DNA from: Bacillus salipaludis
GTDB lineage: Bacteria; Bacillota; Bacilli; Bacillales_B; DSM-18226
Direction of reading: 5' to 3'
Assembly: GCF_004358205.1 (NCBI RefSeq)
Contig: NZ_SMYO01000014.1
Location: 1 to 64,000, forward strand
DNA: 64,000 bases
This document shows, in pieces, positions 7,747 to 16,215 of the stretch (the first letter of the stretch is position 1; each line of letters begins with the position of its first letter). Both the position numbers and the translations under genes were made by a program. The notes under the pieces were generated by a model. The model was not told where the DNA came from. It made no database searches and saw only the letters and a list, made by a program, of their open reading frames with translations.

Positions 7747-9750
7747 TTATCCAAGTCCGATTAATTTTCCACCTTGATAAACGATTAAAGCTAAGACATA
7801 AGCAATCGTTAATGCATAAACCATTGAAAAAACAGTCCATTTCTTTGAACCTGTTTCTTTAAAAATTGTAGCTACAGTTGCTAAACATGGGATATACAAC
7901 AAGATGAACACCATAAAACTGTAAGCGGAAAGAGGTGTGAAATAATTGGCCAACAGCCCCTGTAAAGTGGCATTCTCAGGAACAAAATAGATAATATTCA
8001 TCGTTGAGATAATCGCTTCTTTTGCAAGGAATCCTGTGATTAATGAGGCTGCTGCCTGCCATGTTCCAAATCCAATTGGATGTAAAATAGGAGCAATGAC
8101 ATTCCCAATGGCTGCTAAAAAGCTATGGTCCATATCAACTTTTAAACCGCTTGGACCTGCATAGGATAAAAGCCAGATAAATACAGATCCGCCAAAAATA
8201 AAGGTCCCTGCTTTCCGAACAAATCCCTTCCCTTTATCCCATGTACTCCTCCATAAGGATTGAAATTGTGGAAGCCGATAAGGCGGAAGCTCAATCACAA
8301 ATAACGATGTTTCCGATTTTAATATGGTAGTAGAAAACAATTTCGCTAAAATTAATGCCACGACAATTCCAAGTACATAGAGGCTAAGAACAATCAATGC
8401 CTTATTCCCAACAAAAAAGCCGCCGACAAATAAAGCATAAACAGGTAAACGAGCCGAGCAGGACATTAACGGTGTCAGCAAAATGGTTAAAAGTCTTTCC
8501 CGTGGTGTTTCAATCGTCCTCGCTGCCATGATTCCCGGTACATTGCAGCCAAATCCAATCATCATCGGGATAAACGCTTTACCGTTTAATCCAACAGACT
8601 CCATAATCCTGTCCATAACTAGGGCAACACGCGCCATATACCCGGAGTCTTCTAACAAGGATATAAAGAAAAATAAAATAAAAATTTGCGGAACAAACAC
8701 AAGAACTCCGCCAACACCGGCCACTAACCCTTGCAAAATCAAATCCTGAATAAAAGTGGATGCTTGAATAAGGTTTAATACCTTTTCAATTCCGACCGTA
8801 ACCGGCCCTGTTATCAAGGCATCCAGCCCATCCGATAAAGGTGTACCGAGCCAATCAAACGTCAACATAAACATGCAGTACATAAGCAGTAAAAAGATTG
8901 GCATTCCGAAAAAACGATTGGTGACAATCAGGTCGATTTTTTCTGATAATGGAACATGCGCCTCATTTTTATTAACCGAAGTTAAAATAATTTTATCAAT
9001 TACTTCTTTTCTTTTAATATAAATATAGTTTGGAAGTGACTTTACATCGTGATCTTTTAGAAGCTGTGATTCCACATTGGTTAAAATCTCCTGTAGTCTC
9101 TCAGTACTTACCAGTTGTGATAAATAAGCTTTTACATATTCATTTCCTTCCAACCATTGCAAAGCAAGCCATCGTGGTGAATGTTCTGTTTTACCTGTAA
9201 TTTCAGCAGTCAGCTCATGTATAGCTTTTTCGATTACATCCCCGTAAAAAACTAGATTTTTTTGCTTCGATTGAAATGCTTCTGTACCAATTTCTTCAAT
9301 CAGCCGGTCGCAGCCTTTCCCAGTTCTTGCTACAACAGGTACAACAGGTACGCCAAGAATTTCTGAAAGCTTGTGTACATCAATTTGAATTCCGCGATTC
9401 CTTGCAACATCAATCATATTTAAACCAATTAATGCAGGTTTTTCATATTCAAGCAGTTGCAGCGTTAAATGTAAATTTCTTTCTAACTGAGAGGCATCTA
9501 AAATATTAAGCAAACGATCAACATTTTCATTTAAAAAGAAAGAAGTAACAACCCCTTCATCCTTTGAAAGAGGGTTTAAAGTATAAACACCAGGTAAATC
9601 TATTAATCTGCCAATATTATTTTTAAAAACCCCTACCTTTTTTTCAACCGTTACACCGCTCCAGTTCCCTACATACTCATAGGATCCTGTTAGATTATTA
9701 AACAATGAGGTTTTCCCGGTATTGGGGTTACCAATAAGAGCGATTTCCAT
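7747..9750 (-). CDS. feoB: Ferrous iron transport protein B
   Basis: 667 residues. N-terminal G domain with G1 GNPNTGKTS, G3 DLPGVYTL and G4 NMID, then a helical spacer and a C-terminal membrane domain with two Gate motifs, including the conserved Cys in GFGCNVPGI and MSCSARLPVY. It imports Fe2+ across the cytoplasmic membrane, gated by GTP hydrolysis. The gene begins directly at the feoA stop and is followed by the Cys-rich small protein, giving feoA-feoB-small protein. A Fur-like site precedes feoA. Confidence 0.97.
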   Translation of the reverse strand: MEIALIGNPNTGKTSLFNNLTGSYEYVGNWSGVTVEKKVGVFKNNIGRLIDLPGVYTLNPLSKDEGVVTSFFLNENVDRLLNILDASQLERNLHLTLQLLEYEKPALIGLNMIDVARNRGIQIDVHKLSEILGVPVVPVVARTGKGCDRLIEEIGTEAFQSKQKNLVFYGDVIEKAIHELTAEITGKTEHSPRWLALQWLEGNEYVKAYLSQLVSTERLQEILTNVESQLLKDHDVKSLPNYIYIKRKEVIDKIILTSVNKNEAHVPLSEKIDLIVTNRFFGMPIFLLLMYCMFMLTFDWLGTPLSDGLDALITGPVTVGIEKVLNLIQASTFIQDLILQGLVAGVGGVLVFVPQIFILFFFISLLEDSGYMARVALVMDRIMESVGLNGKAFIPMMIGFGCNVPGIMAARTIETPRERLLTILLTPLMSCSARLPVYALFVGGFFVGNKALIVLSLYVLGIVVALILAKLFSTTILKSETSLFVIELPPYRLPQFQSLWRSTWDKGKGFVRKAGTFIFGGSVFIWLLSYAGPSGLKVDMDHSFLAAIGNVIAPILHPIGFGTWQAAASLITGFLAKEAIISTMNIIYFVPENATLQGLLANYFTPLSAYSFMVFILLYIPCLATVATIFKETGSKKWTVFSMVYALTIAYVLALIVYQGGKLIGLG

Positions 9751-9974
9751 TATAATTTTTCCACCTCAATCTGATTGGCTTCCTTGCGGCGAATCCCAAT
9801 ACACTGTCCGCAGGATTCAATCATTATAGGTCCACCGAACGGCATTACGCATTTGACACAAACTTCAGAGCCTTCTGTAATGCCTAAGTCAAGCAAGCGT
9901 CTTTGAACAAGGTGACCAACATGTGATACATCAATAATTTTTCCTCTATCCCCTGCTTTTAACAATCCAAACAT
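9750..9974 (-). CDS. feoA: Ferrous iron transport protein A
   Basis: 74-residue SH3-like cytosolic protein with the FeoA core (LKAGDRGKI, LLDLGITEGSEV, GGPIMIESCG). It is needed for FeoB activity, probably by direct contact. Its stop codon touches the feoB start. It contains three cysteines near the C-terminal half, a little more than usual. Confidence 0.93.
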   Translation of the reverse strand: MFGLLKAGDRGKIIDVSHVGHLVQRRLLDLGITEGSEVCVKCVMPFGGPIMIESCGQCIGIRRKEANQIEVEKL

Positions 9975-10000
9975 GTTATCACCCTTTTATAAATGTTAAT

Positions 10001-10015
10001 TGAGAATGATTATCT
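10001..10015. promoter_or_regulatory. Fur box upstream of feoA
   Basis: TGAGAATGATTATCT is a 7-1-7 match to the Bacillus Fur box (TGATAATNATTATCA) with few mismatches, 27 bp upstream of the feoA start. Iron-dependent repression of the feo operon is expected. Confidence 0.8.
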
Positions 10016-10110
10016 TTATATATAAGATTATTTTATCACCAACATTAGCCCATCTGCATTAAAAAAATGTGACAAAAGTTCGAAAAAAAATTTCAGTCTT
10101 TATCAAAAAG

Positions 10111-10166
10111 GAATTTTCCCCTTTATCAGCGAATTAAATGGTATTAAGACCTTAGGGGGAAAATTC
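10111..10166 (+). promoter_or_regulatory. Leader helix that would mask the ribosome-binding site of the histidine kinase
   Basis: GAATTTTCCCC (10111-10121) is perfectly complementary to GGGGAAAATTC (10156-10166), extendable by a G-U and a U-A pair, with about a 30-nt loop. The 3' arm contains the SD sequence of the kinase gene starting at 10170, so the helix would block translation initiation. Confidence 0.5.
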
Positions 10167-10169
10167 AGC

Positions 10170-11300
10170 ATGTTATCTGAAGTAAAGTCAGATTTACTCG
10201 CTTTTTTTGTAAAAAATAAAGATTGTTTGATAGAAGAATGGGAAAAATTAATTATTATTTCAAATGGGGACCCCTATAAAATGAAAATTCGTGCGAATGG
10301 GGAAGCACTGTTTAATGTAATTATTAATATAAACGAACTGACTGAAGAGGAGCTTATCGAAAAAATTCATAAGCTGGCCATTGAAGTTTCTGAGGAAAGA
10401 GTAAATGCAGATGTCAACATTGGAGATTTTGTCTATAATGTAAATCTTGGCCGATCTGTTTTATATAGTTATTTAGGAAAAACAGGCTTGGAATGGCCAG
10501 ATTTACAGGAATCCATCAATAAGATCAATTTTTGCTTCGATAAGTTTATCTTCTTTGCCGCATCCCATTATTCAGAGGCAAAAAATCAAATTATCGAAGA
10601 AAAGACAAGGTTTATTGATTCCACCCACCAAGACCGTTTGACCCTCCTTGGACAAATGACATCCAGCTTTATTCACGAATTTCGAAACCCGCTTACATCC
10701 ATTCAAGGGTTTATTCAATTATTAAAGGCTGATTTTCCAAATATGCGTTATTTAGATATTATCTCCAGCGAGTTAGATCAGCTTAATTTCCGGATTTCCC
10801 AATTCCTGCTTTTATCGAAAAAAGAGATTATCGGGAAAGATAAGGAATATTTCAAGCTAAATAAATTAATTGAGGATGTTTTAAATTTTCTTTATCCAAG
10901 TATTCTCGACAGTAAAGTCAAAATTAAAAATGATTTACGAGAGGATTTAACTCTTATTGGATATTCGGATGAAATTAGGCAGGTTTTCATCAATATTATC
11001 TTTAATGCGATTGATGTCCTCAATCATCATCGTCATTCTCAGCCAACGATTTCCATTAGTAGTTCAGTAGAAGATCAACATTTTGTTAAAGTGGCCATCT
11101 CCAATAACGGACCCATGATACCGGCTGAACTGCAAAAGACCATATTTGAACCTTTCTTTACCACTAAAACGCTTGGAACAGGACTTGGTCTATTTGTTTG
11201 TAAAGAAATCATTGAGAAACATAAAGGAAGCCTGGCTTGTTATTCCTCACCTGACATAACGACCTTTTCCATTACCTTGCCTATTAATGTAGAAAATTAA
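10170..11300 (+). CDS. Soluble sporulation-type sensor histidine kinase
   Basis: 376 residues, no membrane segment. Residues 1-150 form an all-helical sensory region resembling RsbR/RsbRD-type N-terminal domains. HisKA follows with FIHEFRNPLTS (His169), then HATPase with N-box FINIIFNAIDVL and G2 box GTGLGLFV. The H-box resembles KinA/KinB-type kinases that feed the Spo0 phosphorelay. No response regulator is adjacent, consistent with a phosphorelay kinase. The AGGGGG ribosome-binding site can be sequestered by an upstream complementary segment (10111-10166). The sporulation role is inferred. Confidence 0.82.
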   Translation: MLSEVKSDLLAFFVKNKDCLIEEWEKLIIISNGDPYKMKIRANGEALFNVIININELTEEELIEKIHKLAIEVSEERVNADVNIGDFVYNVNLGRSVLYSYLGKTGLEWPDLQESINKINFCFDKFIFFAASHYSEAKNQIIEEKTRFIDSTHQDRLTLLGQMTSSFIHEFRNPLTSIQGFIQLLKADFPNMRYLDIISSELDQLNFRISQFLLLSKKEIIGKDKEYFKLNKLIEDVLNFLYPSILDSKVKIKNDLREDLTLIGYSDEIRQVFINIIFNAIDVLNHHRHSQPTISISSSVEDQHFVKVAISNNGPMIPAELQKTIFEPFFTTKTLGTGLGLFVCKEIIEKHKGSLACYSSPDITTFSITLPINVEN

Positions 11301-11316
11301 ACGAACAAGTTTATTA

Positions 11317-11346
11317 AATCCCAGTTTGTGCACTGGGATTTTTTTA
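11317..11346 (+). terminator. Terminator after the histidine kinase
   Basis: Stem 11317-11325 with 11332-11340, then a run of T. Confidence 0.85.
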
Positions 11347-11401
11347 TATCCCAATTTTTCTTCCCTGCATATGATGTACTAAAAAATCAGGAGAAGAAGA
11401 C

Positions 11402-11944
11402 ATGTTTACATTAAAGGTAGATCATGAAATTGAGCTTCAATTATTTCAGCCTCATCATTCATTAAAGCTGTATCAGTTAGTGGAAGAAAACCGAGAACAT
11501 TTAAGGGAATGGCTGCCGTGGGTGGACAGCATGACATCTCCCATTCAATTCGAACAGATCATCCCCATCTGGCTCCAGCAATTTGCTGAAAATAATGGCC
11601 TATATGCCGGAATTCTCTATAAAGGTGAACTGGTTGGCTCTATTGGTCTACAGCAAATCGATTGGCATAATCGTTTTACAAGCATTGGATATTATTTATC
11701 TAAAAACGCAGAAGGATATGGCATCATGACTCGCACAGTCCGTGCAATCTTAAATTATGCTTTTTTTCAATTAGGTTTAAATCGGGTTGAAATCCGCTGC
11801 GGCATAAAAAACACAAAAAGCCGCGCGATTCCTGAAAAGCTTGGATTCGTAAAAGAAGGAATTATCAGAGATGGAGAGCAATTATACGGACGTTTCCATG
11901 ATCTCTTTGTTTATAGTAAGCTTGCCCGTGAATGGGCGGGATAA
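11402..11944 (+). CDS. RimL/YdaF-type GNAT acetyltransferase
   Basis: 180 residues. Matches the RimJ/RimL subfamily: LVEENREHLREWLPWVD near the N-terminus, GSIGLQ and the C-terminal segment NTKSRAIPEKLGFVKEGIIRDGE typical of ribosomal-protein-serine or alpha-amino acetyltransferases such as B. subtilis YdaF. The acetyl-CoA loop is less canonical than in most GNATs (AEGYGIMTRTV). Cytosolic; true acceptor unknown. Monocistronic with its own terminator. Confidence 0.82.
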   Translation: MFTLKVDHEIELQLFQPHHSLKLYQLVEENREHLREWLPWVDSMTSPIQFEQIIPIWLQQFAENNGLYAGILYKGELVGSIGLQQIDWHNRFTSIGYYLSKNAEGYGIMTRTVRAILNYAFFQLGLNRVEIRCGIKNTKSRAIPEKLGFVKEGIIRDGEQLYGRFHDLFVYSKLAREWAG

Positions 11945-11950
11945 ATTTGA

Positions 11951-11983
11951 AAAACAGCTGTCTAAATAGGCAGTTGTTCTTTT
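11951..11983 (+). terminator. Terminator after the RimL-type gene
   Basis: 10-bp stem (11953-11962 with 11969-11978) with two wobble pairs, followed by CTTTTATTT. Confidence 0.6.
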
Positions 11984-12093
11984 ATTTGCCCTTAAAACCC
12001 TTTTTTGAAATAATATAGTTAAGGTTTCTTGACCATTGTCAAGTAGAAAATGTAATTAGAGGATATAATGTATACACAGAGTAAATTGTAAGT

Positions 12094-12125
12094 GAGGTGG
12101 CTGCCTTACCGATGTAAGGTGTTCA
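12094..12125 (+). promoter_or_regulatory. SD-hairpin-start leader of the first CorC/MpfA-like gene
   Basis: GAGGTGG (12094-12100) is 25 nt from the ATG at 12126, too far for normal initiation. Between them CCTTAC (12104-12109) pairs with GTAAGG (12114-12119) around a 4-nt loop; folding brings the SD to about 9 nt from the ATG. The hairpin also contains a start-stop minimal ORF, ATG-TAA at 12112-12117. An analogous structure precedes the second paralogue. Confidence 0.55.
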
Positions 12126-13433
12126 ATGGTTTGGATAAATGTATTGGTTATAGCAATGCTCATTGCATTCACAGCATTTTTTGTTTCTTCGGAATTTGCC
12201 ATGATTAATGTTCGGACTACAAGAATCGACCAATTGATATCTGAGGGAAAAAAAGAAGCAGAACTTGCTAAAAAGGTGATTACAAATTTGGATGGTTATT
12301 TATCTGCAACCCAAGTTGGAATCACCATCACATCATTAATCTTAGGCTGGCTGGGGGAGCCAACCATTCGAGAAATTTTAGATCCCATTTTTGATCGGAT
12401 TGAATTGCCTTTTTCCTTTAAACAGGTCATATCTTTTATTATCGCTTTTCTCATCATTACTTTTTTTAATGTAGTTATTGGTGAATTGGCACCAAAAACA
12501 ATTGCCATTCAAAAATCAGAAGATATTATATTACTTTTTGCTCCCCTTCTCATTTGGTTTTACCGACTGATGTATCCTTTTATTTGGATACTAAATCGTT
12601 CCGCACGTTTGGTAAGCGGACTCTTTGGGATAAAACCTGTATCTGAGAATGACATGGTACTTTCGGAAGAGGAACTACGGATGATTCTTTCACAGAGCTA
12701 TGAAAGCGGTGAAATTAATCAGTCGGAATATCGGTATGTTAATAAAATTTTTGAATTTGACAATCGAATTGCGAAAGAAATCATGGTTCCGCGAACAGAG
12801 ATTATCGCACTGTCAAAGGATGCAACTATGAAAGAGATCATTGAGACAGTAAGGGAAGAAAAATATACCCGATATCCCGTAATTGACGGAGATAAGGACA
12901 ATATCTACGGGATTGTGAATATTAAAGAGGTTTTGGTGGATTGCATCCAACAAAAATGCAATGAACAGGAACCCTTAAAAACCTATTTAAAACCCGTTAT
13001 TCATGTGATTGAAACCATTCCCATCCAAGAATTATTAGTGAAACTGCAAAAATGTCAATCCCACATGGCGATTTTATCGGATGAATATGGAGGAACAGCA
13101 GGTATTGTGACGGTTGAAGATATCCTTGAAGAAATTGTTGGAGAGATTCGCGATGAATTCGATATCGATGAACTTCCTTTGGTCCAGAAAAAAGCCGAAG
13201 ATCATTTTATTTTAGATGGAAAGGTACTTATTAGTGAAGTAAATGATTTATTAGGGACAACGCTTGAAGAAGAGGATGTTGATACCATCGGCGGCTGGTT
13301 TTTAACCCAAAAGTTTGATGTACATAAAGGAGATTCCATTGAAAAAGATGGATTCATTTTCAAAATAAATGAAATCGAAGGTCATCATATCCTTTATATT
13401 GATGTAACGAAGACAAAAGCGCCTTCTGAATAG
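12126..13433 (+). CDS. CNNM/CorC-family membrane protein with CBS domains (MpfA/YhdP-like)
   Basis: 435 residues. N-terminal DUF21/CNNM membrane domain (about 1-190) with FFVSSEFAMINVR and GELAPKTIAIQ, then a CBS pair (about 205-335) with MVPRTEI and DEYGGTAGIVTVEDILEEIVGEI, then a CorC_HlyC domain. The family includes B. subtilis YhdP/MpfA, which exports Mg2+. The neighbourhood (paralogue, MerR, paralogue) resembles yhdP-yhdQ-yhdT. Direct transport of Mg2+ by this copy is inferred. Confidence 0.85.
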   Translation: MVWINVLVIAMLIAFTAFFVSSEFAMINVRTTRIDQLISEGKKEAELAKKVITNLDGYLSATQVGITITSLILGWLGEPTIREILDPIFDRIELPFSFKQVISFIIAFLIITFFNVVIGELAPKTIAIQKSEDIILLFAPLLIWFYRLMYPFIWILNRSARLVSGLFGIKPVSENDMVLSEEELRMILSQSYESGEINQSEYRYVNKIFEFDNRIAKEIMVPRTEIIALSKDATMKEIIETVREEKYTRYPVIDGDKDNIYGIVNIKEVLVDCIQQKCNEQEPLKTYLKPVIHVIETIPIQELLVKLQKCQSHMAILSDEYGGTAGIVTVEDILEEIVGEIRDEFDIDELPLVQKKAEDHFILDGKVLISEVNDLLGTTLEEEDVDTIGGWFLTQKFDVHKGDSIEKDGFIFKINEIEGHHILYIDVTKTKAPSE

Positions 13434-13591
13434 GAAGGCGTAATCGCGGCAAAAATTATTTGAATATTTCGATTTAACTATTCATATATTCGACACTTTA
13501 CCATAAAATGATAATATCAACCCGTTTTGCAACCGAAACGTTTGACTGTATGGTTTAATTTATTTATAATTATTGTTAATTTTAAAAATAA

Positions 13592-14020
13592 TTGAGGTGG
13601 TATGATGGGGCTGTCTATCGTATCGGGGAACTAGCAGAAAGAGCGAATGTATCTAAAAGAACAATTGACTATTATACATCGATTGGCCTTTTAAGTGCTC
13701 AACGTTCTAAATCCAATTACCGTATATATACCGAAGATTCATTACAGGATTTACAGTTTATCGAGGAATGTAAGAGTTTGCATTATCCATTGGACGAGAT
13801 TAGAAGAAAGTTAGATATTAAGAAAGAGAAAATCATTGATTCAGAAGTTGAGAAATACGTATTGTCTGTCACACAGCAAATGAAACAACTTCACAATGAT
13901 TTATTTGACCTTCTTCCGCTCTTGGAAAAATTGGATGACGGACAAAGAGAAAAATTAACCAATAATCTTAGTTTATTAAGAACTACATTATTAAAATCTC
14001 TTTTGAAAGTACCAAATTAA
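13592..14020 (+). CDS. MerR-family transcriptional regulator (YhdQ-like) with a disrupted start
   Basis: 142 residues if begun at the TTG at 13592. N-terminal MerR winged HTH (YRIGELAERANVSKRTIDYYTSIGLL), dimerisation helix toward the C-terminus. It lacks the paired C-terminal cysteines of copper-sensing CueR proteins; only one Cys is present. Position between two CorC genes matches B. subtilis yhdQ. TTG 13592 has no ribosome-binding site; the good GAGGTGG (13594-13600) serves ATGs at 13602/13605, which are out of frame by one base. One extra G in the run at 13607-13610 would give MGAVYRIGEL in frame. It is operonic with the next gene. May be non-functional or a sequence error. Confidence 0.7.
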   Translation: MRWYDGAVYRIGELAERANVSKRTIDYYTSIGLLSAQRSKSNYRIYTEDSLQDLQFIEECKSLHYPLDEIRRKLDIKKEKIIDSEVEKYVLSVTQQMKQLHNDLFDLLPLLEKLDDGQREKLTNNLSLLRTTLLKSLLKVPN

Positions 14021-14036
14021 TTTTTGTATAAAATTG

Positions 14037-14081
14037 GGAGGTGACTCCTTACTCGTCTAAAAACGAGCTAAGGGAACTTAT
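14037..14081 (+). promoter_or_regulatory. SD-hairpin-start leader of the second CorC/MpfA-like gene
   Basis: GGAGGTG (14037-14043) is separated from the TTG start at 14082 by a hairpin: CCTTACTCGT (14047-14056) pairs with ACGAG plus TAAGG (14063-14067, 14069-14073) with one bulged C and a 6-nt loop. The CCTTA/TAAGG base of the stem is the same as in the leader at 12094-12125. Confidence 0.6.
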
Positions 14082-15434
14082 TTGGACATATTTAACTTGG
14101 TTATTATAGCCACTTTAATTGCTTTGACAGCTTTTTTTGTAGCTTCGGAGTTTGCGATAGTTAAAATTCGAAGCACAAGAATCGATCAGTTGATAGAAGA
14201 AGGTAATTCAAGGGCAATTTCAGCCAAAAAGGTAATATCAAATCTTGATGAATATTTATCTGCATGCCAATTGGGTATTACCATTACTGCCCTCGGTTTA
14301 GGATGGCTTGGGGAATCAACGATTGAAAGAATACTGCGTCCATTATTCCTTGGATTGCATGTTCCTGAAAGCGTCACCCATGTACTGTCAATCGGTATTG
14401 CATTTGCAGCAATTACCTTTTTACATGTTGTAATCGGAGAGCTTGCACCGAAAACATTAGCGATCCAAAAAGCTGAAATGATTACGCTGGTTACATCACG
14501 ACCACTTATCTTATTTTATAAGGTGATGTTTCCTGTCATTTGGGCCTTAAATGGATCAGCTCGAGTTACAGCCCGCCTTTTTGGTTTAAAGCCTGTCTCT
14601 GAAACTGAGATTGCCCACACGGAGGAAGAGCTCCGAATTATCTTATCTGAAAGCTACAAAAGTGGTGAAATTAACCAATCTGAGTTTAAGTATGTAAATA
14701 AAATTTTTGAATTTGATAATCGGATTGCAAAGGAAATCATGGTTCCGAGGACTGAAATTGTCTCTTTGTCCAAGGATGATACTTTAGAAACGTTTCTACA
14801 GGTCTTACGGGAAGAAAAATTCACTAGATATCCAATTATTGATGGGGACAAAGATCATATTATAGGACTTGTGAATATTAAAGAAATGACAACAGATTTG
14901 ATTGGAAACGAAAAACCTTCCTCACAAACATTGGAACACTTTATTCGCCCGATCATTCGAGTAATCGAGACCATTCCTATTCATGATTTACTTGTAAAAA
15001 TGCAAAAAGACCGGATGCATATGGCCATTCTAATGGATGAATACGGTGGAACCTCCGGACTTGTGACCGTTGAAGATATCCTTGAAGAAATTGTTGGCGA
15101 AATTCGCGACGAAACAGATATGGACGAAGTTCCCATGATCCGTAAAATTAATGAGAATCATTATATCATAGATTCAAAGGTGTTGGTCAGCGAGGTAAAT
15201 GACTTGCTAGGTGTCGAAATTGTGGATGAAGATGTAGATACCATCGGCGGCTGGATTCTCACTGAAAACTACGACGCAAAAGAAGGCGACATCGTCCTTC
15301 ATGAATCCTATACCTTTAAAATCCTTGATATGGAAGAACATCATATTAAATACGTTGAAGTAACGAAAAATGCGAGTGAAGGCGAACAGACTGTTCAAAA
15401 AATCGCTTTATCCAAATCTGAAGTACTATCTTAG
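14082..15434 (+). CDS. CNNM/CorC-family membrane protein with CBS domains (YhdT-like), second paralogue
   Basis: 450 residues from a TTG start (MDIFNLVIIA). Same architecture as the gene at 12126: DUF21 domain with FFVASEFAIVKIR and GELAPKTLAIQ, CBS pair with MVPRTEI and DEYGGTSGLVTVEDILEEIVGEI, CorC domain, and a 15-residue C-terminal extension. The two proteins are close paralogues. It follows the MerR gene by about 60 nt with no terminator, so the MerR protein probably shares its transcript. The start lies after a hairpin that separates it from its ribosome-binding site. Confidence 0.85.
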   Translation: MDIFNLVIIATLIALTAFFVASEFAIVKIRSTRIDQLIEEGNSRAISAKKVISNLDEYLSACQLGITITALGLGWLGESTIERILRPLFLGLHVPESVTHVLSIGIAFAAITFLHVVIGELAPKTLAIQKAEMITLVTSRPLILFYKVMFPVIWALNGSARVTARLFGLKPVSETEIAHTEEELRIILSESYKSGEINQSEFKYVNKIFEFDNRIAKEIMVPRTEIVSLSKDDTLETFLQVLREEKFTRYPIIDGDKDHIIGLVNIKEMTTDLIGNEKPSSQTLEHFIRPIIRVIETIPIHDLLVKMQKDRMHMAILMDEYGGTSGLVTVEDILEEIVGEIRDETDMDEVPMIRKINENHYIIDSKVLVSEVNDLLGVEIVDEDVDTIGGWILTENYDAKEGDIVLHESYTFKILDMEEHHIKYVEVTKNASEGEQTVQKIALSKSEVLS

Positions 15435-15446
15435 AAAACCTGCCAA

Positions 15447-15478
15447 ACAGACCATAGTTAAATGGTCTGTTTTTTTGT
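15447..15478 (+). terminator. Terminator after the second CorC-like gene
   Basis: 10-bp stem (15447-15456 with 15463-15472), then seven T. Confidence 0.88.
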
Positions 15479-15546
15479 TTATGTGTATTCAACTAGTCCC
15501 CCTTTTTGAACTCAAGCATATTCTACTCATAAGGAGGGGATGAAAA

Positions 15547-15732
15547 ATGAAGGATTTAGCAATTTTATTTTTAGTTTCTATTTTAGCTGGATATGCGTTG
15601 GTTCATTTACCAGCCGTATCATTCTTAGCTGGCCTTACACCGTTCTTTGATATCGTTGGGGCACTTGCTATGCTGGTATTTGCTCTCGCAATCCTATATT
15701 TAGGTGTAAAAGCATTATTTAAAAAAATGTAA
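15547..15732 (+). CDS. Small two-helix membrane protein, unknown
   Basis: 61 residues with AAGGAGGGG-type ribosome-binding site. Two hydrophobic segments (about 4-28 and 36-56), a Pro/Leu-rich turn between them and a C-terminal KALFKKM. I do not recognise the family. Own terminator downstream; monocistronic. Confidence 0.65.
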   Translation: MKDLAILFLVSILAGYALVHLPAVSFLAGLTPFFDIVGALAMLVFALAILYLGVKALFKKM

Positions 15733-15755
15733 CCGAATACACCAAACAGAAAGGA

Positions 15756-15790
15756 AAAAGATCAGATTAACTGCAATCTGATCTTTTTTC
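15756..15790. terminator. Bidirectional terminator
   Basis: 13-bp stem (15756-15768 with 15775-15787), A-run on one side and T-run on the other, between two convergent genes. Confidence 0.88.
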
Positions 15791-15791
15791 T

Positions 15792-16127
15792 TTATTTTCC
15801 TTTTAACATAATAATTTCTTCCTCAGCTTTCGCAATTTTAATCAGATGCGTATCCAGCCGGCGGTTAATGTAATGAATTTCCTCCGTGTTTTCGTGTTTT
15901 TTCGCCACTTTTTCTATTACTGTACCTTGTAACTCTTCAATGCGCTGAAGCGAGTCCTTTATATCTGAAAGGTCAATTTGGTTTACCGCTACACGATGTT
16001 CAATGCTGTCTACCTTTTCTAATCTTGATAGTCTCTGTTCAATATTTTCTAATGTTGTATTAAATGTATGGATTAATGTTTTAATATCATTCATGTTTTC
16101 AGTCAATTTCTCAAGCTTTTGTTCCAT
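15792..16127 (-). CDS. Coiled-coil hypothetical protein
   Basis: 111 residues from the ATG at 16127 (AAGGGG 9 nt upstream). Almost entirely heptad-like helix (LEKLTENMNDIKTLI, LENIEQRLSRLEKV, IKDSLQRIEEL), charged, no membrane segment or cysteine. Likely an oligomerising cytosolic protein. No function suggested by neighbours. Confidence 0.65.
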   Translation of the reverse strand: MEQKLEKLTENMNDIKTLIHTFNTTLENIEQRLSRLEKVDSIEHRVAVNQIDLSDIKDSLQRIEELQGTVIEKVAKKHENTEEIHYINRRLDTHLIKIAKAEEEIIMLKGK

Positions 16128-16215
16128 TGTCAAAAACCCCTTTTATTAAAGTAACCCCATTTTATCATCATTTTTACTATTAATATGTTACAATAACAGC
16201 AACAATCAACACTGT

